Below, piece after piece: positions 16,706 to 25,681 of a stretch of 64,000 bases of DNA (its first letter is position 1; every line of letters begins with the position of its first letter). A program made the position numbers and the translations under genes. The stretch covers positions 1 through 64,000 of the forward strand of contig JBEKXU010000016.1 in the NCBI GenBank assembly GCA_049511715.1. The letters run 5' to 3'. The notes under the pieces are model-generated. The model had not been told where the DNA came from. It did no database searches and saw only the letters and a list, made by a program, of their open reading frames with translations. The DNA is from JBEKHT01 sp049511715. Lineage in GTDB: Bacteria; Chloroflexota; Anaerolineae; Anaerolineales; RBG-16-64-43.

Positions 16706-17986
16706 CTAAGGATTCTTGCGTTGGATGGCCGCTCCCAGCAACCTCATCTTTTCGTCGATGCGCTCATAACCACGGTCGATCTGGGCGATGTTGCGGATTA
16801 CGGATGTTCCCCGCCCAGCCAGAGCGGCCAGAATGAGGGCCATTCCGGCGCGGATATCCGGGCTCTCGAGTTGCTCGCCCCAAAGCTGGCTGGGGCCCTG
16901 GACGAGAGCCCGATGCGGATCGCAAAGCACAACCCGGGCCCCCATCGACACCAGTTTATCGATAAAGAACATGCGGCTCGGGTACATCCAGTCGTGGAAT
17001 AGCACCGTCCCGTCGGATTGAGTTGCCGCCACAATGGCAATACTCATCATGTCGGTGGGAAAGGCCGGCCAGGGCATAACGCTGATCTCAGGAATGGCCC
17101 CTCCCAGATCCGACTGGATCCTCAGCCGCTGGTCGCTCGGGACCCAGATGTCGTTTCCCTGCTGCTGCCACTCAATACCCAGGCGGCCAAACACCAGGCG
17201 GGTCATGGTCAAGTATTCCGGCTGTGCATTTTCAATGCGGACTGCCCCATGCGTGACCGCTGCCGCCACAATGAAGCTGGCCACCTCGAGGTAGTCAGCT
17301 CCCAGGGTGAACTCCCCGCCGTGTAGCGCTGGCACACCCTCAATGGCCAGGACGTTGGAGCCGATATTCTCAATTCTCCCGCCCAGCTCATTGAGGAAAT
17401 GACAGAGCTCTTGAACATGAGGCTCGGAGGCGGCATTGCGCAGAATCGTCTCTCCCTGTGCAAGCACGGCGGCCATGATGGTGTTTTCCGTAGCGGTCAC
17501 ACTGGCTTCGTCCAGGAGAATCTCGGCTCCGTGCAGTCCCTGGGATTGCATGTCGATTACCCTATCCTGCTGAACTTGCGCGCCCAGCGCCGTCAGGGCC
17601 ATGAGATGGGTATCGATCCTTCGTCTCCCGATCACGTCCCCTCCCGGCGGGGGAAGGCGAACTCGACCCAGGCGGGCCAGAAGGGGGCCTGCGAGCAGGA
17701 TCGAGGCGCGGATTTGGCGGCAGAGGTCCGGGTCCAGTTCGTTGCCGCGAATGTCCTTGGTCGAAATTCTCCAAGTGTGAGGGGCGATGGCTTCCAGCGT
17801 GGCCCCCAGACTGCCCAACAGGGCCATCATCGAGTGCACATCCTGGATCTCGGGCACATTGTTAAGCACGACTGGTTCGTCGGTGAGCAGGCATGCCGCA
17901 AGCAACGGCAGGGCCGAATTCTTGTTGCCGGAAGGGCTGACCGTTCCATGCAGTGGGACTTGCCCATCAATGATGAGTTGGTCCAT
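16706..17986 (-). CDS. murA: UDP-N-acetylglucosamine 1-carboxyvinyltransferase (MurA), Asp-type
   Basis: First committed enzyme of peptidoglycan synthesis, adding enolpyruvate from PEP to UDP-GlcNAc in the cytoplasm; 426 residues, normal length. K22 (SGNKNSALP) is the conserved lysine. The catalytic loop, which reads PGGCxIG in most bacteria, reads PPGGDVIGRR here: the usual Cys is D117 (codon GAC). Asp at this site is known from naturally fosfomycin-resistant MurA enzymes such as those of mycobacteria and Chlamydia. The ATG at 17986 follows GAGGAAGA; the upstream open frame to 18091 is not conserved. MurZ-type paralogues are the alternative name. Confidence 0.93.
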   Translation of the reverse strand: MDQLIIDGQVPLHGTVSPSGNKNSALPLLAACLLTDEPVVLNNVPEIQDVHSMMALLGSLGATLEAIAPHTWRISTKDIRGNELDPDLCRQIRASILLAGPLLARLGRVRLPPPGGDVIGRRRIDTHLMALTALGAQVQQDRVIDMQSQGLHGAEILLDEASVTATENTIMAAVLAQGETILRNAASEPHVQELCHFLNELGGRIENIGSNVLAIEGVPALHGGEFTLGADYLEVASFIVAAAVTHGAVRIENAQPEYLTMTRLVFGRLGIEWQQQGNDIWVPSDQRLRIQSDLGGAIPEISVMPWPAFPTDMMSIAIVAATQSDGTVLFHDWMYPSRMFFIDKLVSMGARVVLCDPHRALVQGPSQLWGEQLESPDIRAGMALILAALAGRGTSVIRNIAQIDRGYERIDEKMRLLGAAIQRKNP

Positions 17987-18405
17987 GTGGTCTTCCTCGA
18001 CGGCGAGGATGGCTGGAAATGCCGTGTTTGGCAGGCAACCCAGCCCCTCCCCGGAAGTGAGCAGGCCCCTTCGAGCCAGTGCGGGCTTCAACGGCTATCC
18101 TGGGGCGAGCTTCCTGGTAGTCGGACTGGGGCGGGCTGACCTTGCGGCACCGTTCGCGTCCGAGACGGGCCCTGACCGTCTCCTCGGGGTGGAACCCGCC
18201 CGGATCAAGAGGGCCGGGTCGTTGGCGGCAGAATGATTGTAGCGGGGTTGGAAGGATCCTACAAGCCTCCGGCGCGAAGCCTGTCCGGCCAGGGATTCCG
18301 TGGCCTCCAAGGAGCGCGGTCTGACCCCTCCCGGCGTCTGGCGGTTGTGGCTAAGATCGGTTGCCCTAGTACGCTCCGGACGGGCGCTCGGCGGCTTGGG
18401 TTGCG

Positions 18406-18564
18406 ATGGTTGATTTCCTGCTTGAGGAAATCGAACGGAGTGCGGATGGTGCAAATCGACTCGAAGCCGAGGCCTCTGCCGATGAATTCGCGGCTCTTGT
18501 GTTCAATCCAACGCCGGCCCCGGCTGGAAATCGGATCAAGTACAGCGGGGGGCGCCGAGGATAA
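18406..18564 (+). CDS. Possible small protein (52 aa)
   Basis: A short open frame from ATG to TAA whose product begins MVDFLLEEIERSADGANRL. Its acidic, helix-compatible composition differs from the Arg/Pro-rich noise of surrounding frames. The frame is open back to 18370. No Shine-Dalgarno is evident and no family is recognised. It could be a true small gene or the remnant of a longer one. Confidence 0.3.
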   Translation: MVDFLLEEIERSADGANRLEAEASADEFAALVFNPTPAPAGNRIKYSGGRRG

Positions 18565-18682
18565 TGGAGGCAGTCCAGAGCCCAAGGGGGGTCTGCGCGT
18601 CCGATGATTGTCACAATGCCACCCTGGTTCCATTGCTGCGTCGTCTCGGCTTTGGTGCCTTGGAAAGGCCAGTGACTTGCTT

Positions 18683-18707
18683 ATCCCGCCGGCATGTCCG
18701 GCGGGAT
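18683..18707. repeat. Perfect 10-bp inverted repeat
   Basis: ATCCCGCCGG and its complement flank a 5-base loop. It is followed by a second small hairpin (GCGGG/CCCGC). No T-run follows, so it is not a standard terminator. Confidence 0.5.
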
Positions 18708-19265
18708 GCGGGCGTGCCCGCAAGCCCCTTCTTTGGCGTCCTGCGAGTATCACGCCAGATGGCCCTGCCTGGGGATGCGGGTCGACCTGATCCCATGCTT
18801 AGACTTCTCTGTAAGGCGCCAACTGGGGCGTGCCGAAACCTTTCGAGTGGGCGGGCTTTAGGGGGATACTCTCGCCGCCCACCTTGGTCATGGGCCATGT
18901 GTTGCAGCGCCGAACATTGGCTCGGGTGCTGTGCTCGGCGCCGTTTGATTGTCTAGACGTTCTCCGGTGACGGGCGCGGGAGAGAAGACAGCCTTGTCCG
19001 GGCCCGCCAGGCAAGCGGCGAGAACCCCGTAAAAATCACGGCGACACGGCCGGGTGGGACGCCCCCAGGGGCTCTCGCAATACCTTGGTTGCCCATGTTG
19101 CCGCCAGCCTTCGCGTCGTCGTCCTACGCCGCTTTTCAGGGAAAGCCACTGCCGGCGGATTCGTTGACCGGGTCGGCGGCGGCATCAGCCCCCTTGGCAA
19201 AGGGTCGTTCACTAGGGGGAACGCGCTTGGAAACAGGACTTGAAGGCGATCTGCCAGAGGGGTTG

Positions 19266-19274
19266 TGGTAAAAT
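19266..19274 (+). promoter_or_regulatory. Extended -10 box before the gyrB operon
   Basis: TGGTAAAAT, 8 bases before the GTG at 19283; no clear -35 at standard spacing. Confidence 0.4.
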
Positions 19275-19282
19275 TCCTTACC

Positions 19283-20305
19283 GTGAATCAGCCAAAACCA
19301 GCAATCCCCAAGATGCCGACCGGGGCATTGCGTTCACTGTGGATGGGAGCCGAAACCGTAAGCTCCCATCCAGCTTTGCTATTGATCCCCATCGCGGTGG
19401 ATCTCTTGATATGGCTGGGGCCGCACCTCTCGGTTCAGCCGATCGTAAACCCCATCCTGGCCTTCATGTCCAGGAACGCCAGCCTGAGCGGCCTTAGCCC
19501 GCAAGACACGGCTCAATCCATGGCGGGTCTGGTTGATATTGGCAAGCATCTGAATCTCGTGGCCTTGCTGGCCTTCCTGCCCCTTTTCCCTCCCAGCCTG
19601 ATGGCCTCGGAACCTCCCCTCAGTTCGCCCATGGGATCACCGCTCTCCTTGCAGGTGAGCAGCATTCCTTTCTACGTGCTGGTGGCTTTGGCGCTGGGAT
19701 TGGCTGGGCTGTTCCTGGGATCGCTGTACTGGGTAGCCGTTGGTCATGCGGTGCGGCAGGAGAAGGAGGCAGTCGGCAACCGTCTGTACGCGTGGTTGCG
19801 GGTGTCGGTCGGGGTAATTGTTCTGGGTGTGGCCGCAGCGATCGTGTTGACGGCCCTGGCGGTTCCTGCGGGCCTGCTGATCGGGATCGCGGACGCCATT
19901 TCGCCTCTCGCTGGGCAGATCGCCTTGGTCGTAGTGGGGGGCCTGGCGCTGTGGATGCTGGTCTTCCTGGTTTTCACGATTCACGGCATGGTGCTGACCG
20001 GCGATCTCCCTCCGCGTGCTGTTGGAAAAAGCATCGAAGTCGTGCGCTGGTCTTATGCTTCGGCCCTGAGCTGGGTTCTCTTGACCGTGCTCGTACTGCT
20101 TCTGACCAACTCGATTTGGACGCTGCCTGCGGAGAACTCCTGGACGAGGCTGGTTGGCGTGCTGGGAAACGCCTACACCAGTTCCGCCCTTGTGGCAGGC
20201 AGCCTGATCTTCTATCGCGATCGGCGGCGCTGGGTGGAGGAGATGAGGCAGTACTTGGAGCAAAGAAACCGAGCCAGTGAGGGGGGGCCCACCGCGAATG
20301 CCTAG
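19283..20305 (+). CDS. Polytopic membrane protein, uncharacterised
   Basis: About 340 residues with six to seven hydrophobic segments, including GMVLTGDLPPRAVGKSIEVVRWSY, a pattern seen in membrane proteins with glycerophosphoryl- or DUF-type repeats, but I do not recognise the family. The soluble C terminus (RRRWVEEMRQYLEQRN) is probably cytoplasmic. The GTG at 19283 is 8 bases after TGGTAAAAT with no Shine-Dalgarno (leaderless candidate); a GTG at 19265 is the alternative, but its GAGGGG lies only 2 bases upstream. The stop overlaps the gyrB ATG by 8 bases, so the two genes are translationally linked. Confidence 0.65.
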   Translation: MNQPKPAIPKMPTGALRSLWMGAETVSSHPALLLIPIAVDLLIWLGPHLSVQPIVNPILAFMSRNASLSGLSPQDTAQSMAGLVDIGKHLNLVALLAFLPLFPPSLMASEPPLSSPMGSPLSLQVSSIPFYVLVALALGLAGLFLGSLYWVAVGHAVRQEKEAVGNRLYAWLRVSVGVIVLGVAAAIVLTALAVPAGLLIGIADAISPLAGQIALVVVGGLALWMLVFLVFTIHGMVLTGDLPPRAVGKSIEVVRWSYASALSWVLLTVLVLLLTNSIWTLPAENSWTRLVGVLGNAYTSSALVAGSLIFYRDRRRWVEEMRQYLEQRNRASEGGPTANA

Positions 20306-22253
20306 AAACTCGACCGCCAAAGTTGCCCTGACGGGGGTTGGGGAATACGAGGCCAAGGACATCCAGGTTCTCGAGGGGCTGGAGGCCGTCCGGCGCCGCC
20401 CCGGCATGTACGTGGGCGGAACAGATGTGAAGGCGCTCCACCATCTTGTCTTCGAAGTTGTGGACAACTCGATTGACGAAGCTTTGGCGGGATCCTGTGA
20501 CCTGATTGAGGTCACCATCCATCCCGATCGTAGCGTCACGGTTCGGGACAATGGGCGTGGGATCCCAGTCGATCTTCACCCGGTGAAGAAGAAATCGGCC
20601 CTGGAGGTGGTCATGACCACCCTCCACGCCGGCGGCAAATTCGGCGGGGACAGCTACAAGGTCGCAGGCGGCCTGCACGGGGTGGGCGTGAGCGCGGTAA
20701 ACGCCCTGTCCGAGTGGTGCGAGGTCGAGGTTCGAAGAGAGGAAAAGGTACATTTTCAGCGCTACGAACGGGGGAAACCAACCACCCCGGTGAAGGTGAC
20801 CGGGAAGGCCCAAGCGGGGGAAACCGGCACGACAACGACCTTCCGCTACGACTCGAAGATCTTTCGTGAGGATGTGGACTACAAGTTCGAGACCCTGGCT
20901 CAGCGGTTTCGAGAGATGGCCTTTGTCACTCGGGGGGTGACCATTACGCTGCGGGATGAGCGCCAGGACCAGGAGAGCTCCTTCTACTTTGAGGGCGGCC
21001 TTCTTTCCTTTGTGCGCTACCTCAACCGCAATCGCGAGGTCCTCCATCCGGTGGTGCACATCAACAAGGAGGTTGAAGGGGTAGGCATCGAAGTCGCCGT
21101 GCAGTATACGGATGCCTACGCCGAATCGGTGTACTCCTTTGCGAACACGATCAACACGATCGATGGGGGCACTCACCTGACCGGGCTGCGGGCGGCGATC
21201 ACGCGGACCGTGAACGATTATGCGCGCAAATTGGGGCTGCTCAAGGAAGGGGATCCCAACTTCTCGGGTGATGACACTCGAGAAGGGCTGACCGCAATCG
21301 TTTCCATCAAGCACCGGGACCCGCAGTTTGAATCTCAGACCAAGGTCAAACTGATGAACGCGGAGGTTCAGACCTACGTTCAGCAGGTGGTCAGCGAAGG
21401 CTTTGGCGCCTTTCTTGAAGAGAATCCGAGGGAGGCCAAGGCCATCGTGGAGAAGTGCTTGACCTCGGCCCGTGCCAGGGACGCTGCCAAGAAAGCCCGC
21501 GATCTCGTCATCCGCAAGTCCGCCCTGGAGAGTTTGACGCTGCCTGGCAAGCTGGCAGACTGCTCCGAGCGGGATCCCGAGAGGGCGGAGCTTTACATCG
21601 TCGAGGGGGACAGCGCCGGCGGCTCCGCGAAGCAGGGCCGGGATCGGCATTTCCAGGCGATTCTTCCGCTGCGGGGAAAAATCATGAACACCGAGCGGGC
21701 CCGCTTGGACAAGATTCTCGGGAGCAATGAGATCAGAGCGCTGGTATCGGCTCTGGGAACTGGCATCGGGGACAATTTTGAGGTCGCGAACCTGCGCTAT
21801 GGACGCGTCATCGTCATGACCGATGCTGACGTCGACGGGTCGCATATCCGCACGCTGCTGCTCACGTTTTTCTTTCGCTATATGGTGGCCCTCATTGAGG
21901 AGGGCCATCTTTTCATCGCCCAGCCTCCACTCTACCGCTTGGAGACCAAGGCCAAGGGGGGAAAGCCGACCGTGCGGTACGTCTACTCGGATCCCGAAAT
22001 GACCAAGACCTTGAAGGAGCTGGGCGGGGTCGAGAAAGCTGCCATCCAGCGGTATAAGGGGCTGGGGGAGATGAACCCCCAGCAACTCTGGGAAACGACC
22101 ATGGATCCGGCTCATCGGACCCTGCTCTTGATCACGGTGGAGGATGCGGCGCAGGCGGATCGAACCTTTGATATGCTGATGGGCTCGGCGGTTCCTCCTC
22201 GTAAGCGGTTTATTCAGACCCACGCTCGAGAGGTTCGAAACCTGGACATCTAG
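20298..22253 (+). CDS. gyrB: DNA gyrase subunit B
   Basis: ATPase subunit of gyrase, 651 residues. The GHKL ATP site shows EVVDNSIDEALAG and DNGRGIPV, then the glycine-rich loop GGKFGGDSYKVAGGLHGVG. The TOPRIM part has EGDSAGGSAKQGRDR and the metal-binding DADVDGSHIRTLLLTFFFR; the C terminus ends IQTHAREVRNLDI. The absence of the roughly 170-residue insert of enterobacterial GyrB is normal. ParE/TopoIV is the alternative, but the C-terminal RNLDI favours GyrB. The ATG at 20298 overlaps the end of the membrane-protein gene; no gyrA is in the window. Confidence 0.92.
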   Translation: MPRNSTAKVALTGVGEYEAKDIQVLEGLEAVRRRPGMYVGGTDVKALHHLVFEVVDNSIDEALAGSCDLIEVTIHPDRSVTVRDNGRGIPVDLHPVKKKSALEVVMTTLHAGGKFGGDSYKVAGGLHGVGVSAVNALSEWCEVEVRREEKVHFQRYERGKPTTPVKVTGKAQAGETGTTTTFRYDSKIFREDVDYKFETLAQRFREMAFVTRGVTITLRDERQDQESSFYFEGGLLSFVRYLNRNREVLHPVVHINKEVEGVGIEVAVQYTDAYAESVYSFANTINTIDGGTHLTGLRAAITRTVNDYARKLGLLKEGDPNFSGDDTREGLTAIVSIKHRDPQFESQTKVKLMNAEVQTYVQQVVSEGFGAFLEENPREAKAIVEKCLTSARARDAAKKARDLVIRKSALESLTLPGKLADCSERDPERAELYIVEGDSAGGSAKQGRDRHFQAILPLRGKIMNTERARLDKILGSNEIRALVSALGTGIGDNFEVANLRYGRVIVMTDADVDGSHIRTLLLTFFFRYMVALIEEGHLFIAQPPLYRLETKAKGGKPTVRYVYSDPEMTKTLKELGGVEKAAIQRYKGLGEMNPQQLWETTMDPAHRTLLLITVEDAAQADRTFDMLMGSAVPPRKRFIQTHAREVRNLDI

Positions 22254-22470
22254 CGGCCGTGGCGAGGGAAGGACGTGCGCGTCTCGATGCTGCGCCTCTG
22301 GGCGCAGTATTTGCACCAGGAGGCGGCATGGCCTTCCATGCGGACATCGCTGGGAAATCACTGTTCAGGGAACGTCCGCAGGCATTCCAGTGTAAACTCC
22401 CTAGAGGCAAGACGAGGGACCCGTCACGAGGGCACCCGAATATCAATCTGCCGATCCCGAGGGCGACTCG

Positions 22471-24531
22471 ATGACACTTGAGACAGGCGCACTTCTCAAC
22501 GGGAGATACCGAATTGACCGGGTTCTAGGGCAGGGCGGCATGGGCGCGGTCTATGCGGCCGTTGACGAAAACCTTGGCCTGCCGGTCGCGGTCAAGGAGA
22601 ATCTATTCACCACGGAAGAATATGCTCGCCAGTTCCGCCGGGAGGCGACCATCTTGGCGGGGCTGCGTCACCCCAACCTGCCGCGAGTGACCGATCACTT
22701 TGTGATCCCGGGACAGGGACAATATCTGGTGATGGACTACATCGACGGGGAGGATCTTCGCCAGCGCTTGGAACCCGGCGAGCCTATCCCCGAAGATGAA
22801 GTCGTGGGTTGGGCACGGCAGATTTGTGAGGCCATTGGCTATCTCCATCATCAACGGCGTCCGATCCTGCACCGGGATATCAAGCCCAGCAACATTCGGC
22901 TGACCTCCGACGGGCGCGCTGTCCTGGTGGATTTTGGGTTGGCTCGAGTGGAAGGAGCCACGGCCACGACCGGGGCCAAGGGAATGTCACCCGGCTTTGC
23001 CCCTCCTGAGCAGTATGGGAATAGTCGCGTCGATGTGCGCGCCGACATCTATTCCTTCGCGGCCACGCTTTATGCGCTATTGACCGGAGTTCCCCCCGAG
23101 GACGCCCTGGATCGGGCCATGGGCTGGGCCCAACTCACGCCAATCCTGACACGCCGACCTTCCGTTTCTTCGGGACTGGCCAAGGTCGTGGAGAAAGGCT
23201 TGGAAATCCAGGCCGATGCTCGCTACGCTTCGATTGATGATTTCTGTTCCGCTCTGGCGGGGGCGGTGACCAAGCCGGTTCCGGTCCTCGGAGGCGAGAC
23301 CCGGGTCGCGGGCGGGCTGCCTACTGCGCCCAGGCCGCCTGTGATGGCGGCACCGTGGGCCAAACCGGCCCAGCGGTCTTGGGGGCTTTGGATCGGGTTG
23401 GGCGTGGCCGGAGTGGCCGTAATTCTTGGAGGGGTGCTGTTGAGCACCCGCCGCGTGTTCCCCTCTGCGGGCGGGGCCGCATCTGCCGCTCCTGGCGGCC
23501 TTGGGGAGACCACGGCGGCACTTAGTGCACCTCCGCCGACGGCACCTCGCGTGGCCTTCGGACTGGTGGCAACCTCGTCTCCTCCACCCGCCGCTACCGT
23601 CGGGTCTGCGCCAAGCCAAACCGAGCTACGTTTGCCGGCCACCCTTATGCCGTCGGATACGCCGGAGGCGCAGCCGTCCCCGGTCGGCGGGGGGGATCTC
23701 ATCGCTTTCGTTTCTGACCAGACCGGAACTCCTCAAATCTTCCTGCTGAACCCGGCTCAGAGTCTGGCCACGATGGTCGCAAAACAGATAACTGATCTGA
23801 GCGAAGGGGCTTGCCAGCCGGATTGGTCGCCGGATGGAACGCGTCTGGCCTTCACTTCGCCTTGCCCGGGAATTCAATCGAGCTACCCGAATGCCGCCAT
23901 CTTTGTGATGAACTGGGACGGGACAAATGCCAGCCCGATCTCGACGGCACCCGGGGGAGATTATGACCCGGCCTGGTCCCCGGACGGCAAGCAGATAGCC
24001 TTCACCTCCTTGGAAGGGGGACAGCCGCAGGTCTTTGTCATGGACGCGGATGGGCAGAATCGAAAGCAGCTCAGCCCACTGGGCGCCGTGGACAGCCAGC
24101 CCCGCTGGTCTCCGGACGGTGGCCAGATCGTCTTTGTTTCGAGCTCCGGGGGCCAGACCCCCACGGTTTTTGTTATGGACGCCGACGGAACCAACCGGCA
24201 ACAATATTCCCGAGGGCCGGGCGCGTATTCGAGTCCCGACTGGTCTCCCAATGGCCAGTTGATGCTTGCGGTGCGGGCCGCCCTCGATGGTCAAGTGGTC
24301 ACCAGCTTGTTCGCCAATCACGGTTTCAACGAGAAACAGGTCGTCTTCGCCAGCGGGGCGGTAACCTCGGCTCGCTTTTCGCCGGACAGCCGCTGGGTGG
24401 TTGCCGACGCCATAGGACCCGGTGGAAACCGCAATCTCTACATCGGTCTCGTCGTAGGAGGTCTGCTCCAACCGCTGACGCTTGACTCCCACGTTGAGTT
24501 TGACCCCGCCTGGCGCCCGGTCATCCACTGA
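22471..24531 (+). CDS. Hanks-type Ser/Thr kinase with extracytoplasmic TolB-like propeller
   Basis: Transmembrane receptor kinase of 686 residues. The N-terminal kinase domain has Gly loop GQGGMG (20-25), ATP lysine K42, HRDIKPSN (134-141) and DFG (154-156). A single membrane helix sits near 305-327 (WGLWIGLGVAGVAVILGG), followed by a Ser/Pro/Thr-rich linker and about 270 residues of repeated WSPDG-type blades (PDWSPDGTRLAF, PAWSPDGKQIAF, PRWSPDGGQIVF), a TolB/WD40-like beta-propeller facing outside. The architecture suggests that an external ligand or wall cue regulates a cytoplasmic kinase. The ATG follows GAGGGCG. It lies 217 bases after gyrB and 28 bases before rsmD. Confidence 0.9.
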   Translation: MTLETGALLNGRYRIDRVLGQGGMGAVYAAVDENLGLPVAVKENLFTTEEYARQFRREATILAGLRHPNLPRVTDHFVIPGQGQYLVMDYIDGEDLRQRLEPGEPIPEDEVVGWARQICEAIGYLHHQRRPILHRDIKPSNIRLTSDGRAVLVDFGLARVEGATATTGAKGMSPGFAPPEQYGNSRVDVRADIYSFAATLYALLTGVPPEDALDRAMGWAQLTPILTRRPSVSSGLAKVVEKGLEIQADARYASIDDFCSALAGAVTKPVPVLGGETRVAGGLPTAPRPPVMAAPWAKPAQRSWGLWIGLGVAGVAVILGGVLLSTRRVFPSAGGAASAAPGGLGETTAALSAPPPTAPRVAFGLVATSSPPPAATVGSAPSQTELRLPATLMPSDTPEAQPSPVGGGDLIAFVSDQTGTPQIFLLNPAQSLATMVAKQITDLSEGACQPDWSPDGTRLAFTSPCPGIQSSYPNAAIFVMNWDGTNASPISTAPGGDYDPAWSPDGKQIAFTSLEGGQPQVFVMDADGQNRKQLSPLGAVDSQPRWSPDGGQIVFVSSSGGQTPTVFVMDADGTNRQQYSRGPGAYSSPDWSPNGQLMLAVRAALDGQVVTSLFANHGFNEKQVVFASGAVTSARFSPDSRWVVADAIGPGGNRNLYIGLVVGGLLQPLTLDSHVEFDPAWRPVIH

Positions 24532-24559
24532 TTTGTCGGGGCGGGCGCAGCGAGCAGGC

Positions 24560-25117
24560 ATGCGCGTTATCTCTGGAACAGCCAAAGGGCGAAAACTCAA
24601 AGCGGTCCCCGGCGGGGCAACCCGGCCCATTACCGATCGGGCGAAGGTCGCCCTGTTTGATTTGTTGGGTCCAGAAATGGCCGGAGCCTCCCTGCTGGAC
24701 CTGTTTGCCGGCACAGGATCGGTGGGCATCGAGGCTCTCAGCCGGGGCGCTCGCCGCGTCGTCTTCGTCGATCACAATGCCCTGGCCATCCGCACCGTGC
24801 GGCAGAACCTGGAGCTGACCCGTTTGAGCGATCGCGCCCAAGTGGTCCACTCCGATGCCTTCCGATTCCTGACGAGGAGGCCGGCAGAGAGATTTGAGGT
24901 CATCTACGTAGCTCCTCCTCAGTACGTGGGGCTCTGGGTTCGCTCGCTTGAGATGCTGGATGAAACGCCCGGCTGGCTGAATGACGAAGGACAGATAGTG
25001 GTTCAGATCGACCCCCGCGAGTACCGGCCGATCCCTATGAAGAACCTTCAGGAAAGGGAGCAACGCCGGTATGGGAGTACCTTGTTGTGCTTTTTCGATC
25101 GAAAGGAAGGGAACTGA
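24560..25117 (+). CDS. rsmD: 16S rRNA (guanine966-N2)-methyltransferase RsmD
   Basis: SAM-dependent methyltransferase of 185 residues that modifies m2G966 of 16S rRNA. It begins MRVISGTAKGRKL, the RsmD family start, and has the SAM loop LLDLFAGTGSVGIEALSRGA. The catalytic motif IV, D/NPPY in most relatives, reads APPQY (residues 118-122), so the acidic residue is replaced by Ala. The ATG at 24560 gives the conserved N terminus; the longer frame overlaps the kinase. The gene converges on the Nudix gene 12 bases away. A different RNA target is conceivable given the motif change. Confidence 0.85.
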   Translation: MRVISGTAKGRKLKAVPGGATRPITDRAKVALFDLLGPEMAGASLLDLFAGTGSVGIEALSRGARRVVFVDHNALAIRTVRQNLELTRLSDRAQVVHSDAFRFLTRRPAERFEVIYVAPPQYVGLWVRSLEMLDETPGWLNDEGQIVVQIDPREYRPIPMKNLQEREQRRYGSTLLCFFDRKEGN

Positions 25118-25129
25118 GGGCGCGGGGGA

Positions 25130-25639
25130 TCAGGGGCTGATGTGCACCCGGAGTGTTTCGTGCTCATCGTAGTAAGAATGGGCGTGAAACACGGGTGCTT
25201 CGGGCTTCCAGCCGGAAATGCGGGGCAGGAGTTGCTCGAGGTCGGGAACCACAGGGAGACGGCGAGCCTCGCGAACAGGAACCCACTCGGCCGTCCCTTC
25301 GGCAGAGGGCTGGGGGGCAAGACAAGAGGGCAATTCACCCCGAAAGACGGCGACCAGCACGCCCTGATCGGATTCGACATCCACCGTGATCAGCCCGCAC
25401 AGACTCAGATCCACGGGCTCCAGCCCGGCCTCCTCGCGTAGCTCCCGACGAGCGGCCTCCAGCAGGCTTTCCCCGCGCTCCAGGTGGCCTCCGATTCCAT
25501 TGTAGCGACTTGGCCAGATCTTCTTGGTCGGGGCTCCTTGCAGAAGGAGAACCTGATCGCCACAGAACAAGAAAACCAAGGTGCGCGGGATCAGCGCGTA
25601 CCGCTCCCGACCTCGAACGCCCTGTTCTTCTCGACCCAT
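25130..25639 (-). CDS. Nudix hydrolase
   Basis: 169-residue pyrophosphatase. The Nudix box is complete: GGHLERGESLLEAARRELREEAGL, i.e. G-x5-E-x7-REUxEE-x-G, with the metal-binding EE. The flanking strands (RTLVFLFCGDQVLLLQGAP and WPSRYNGIGGHLE) resemble MutT/8-oxo-dGTP or isopentenyl-type hydrolases; the substrate cannot be fixed. It lies 42 bases after the aldolase gene on the same strand, so the pair may form an operon. Confidence 0.85.
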   Translation of the reverse strand: MGREEQGVRGRERYALIPRTLVFLFCGDQVLLLQGAPTKKIWPSRYNGIGGHLERGESLLEAARRELREEAGLEPVDLSLCGLITVDVESDQGVLVAVFRGELPSCLAPQPSAEGTAEWVPVREARRLPVVPDLEQLLPRISGWKPEAPVFHAHSYYDEHETLRVHISP

Positions 25640-25681
25640 GATGTTCCGCTCGCGCGGGTGTCCTCTTGGATGCGGGGCCCG

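Larger units (their letters stand above)
17987..19265. other. Gene-poor region between murA and the gyrB operon
   Basis: About 1.28 kb with only one plausible small gene (18406-18564). It holds a strong 10-bp hairpin at 18683-18707, a short hairpin at 18412-18432, and no recognisable RNA gene, transposon or CRISPR. Longer open frames here are Arg/Pro-rich and look non-coding. Confidence 0.5.

Noticed and set aside
19974..22361. 795-codon open frame antisense to gyrB
   Set aside because: Gly/Arg/His-rich shadow of the gyrB coding strand; no family motifs, and gyrB is certain.
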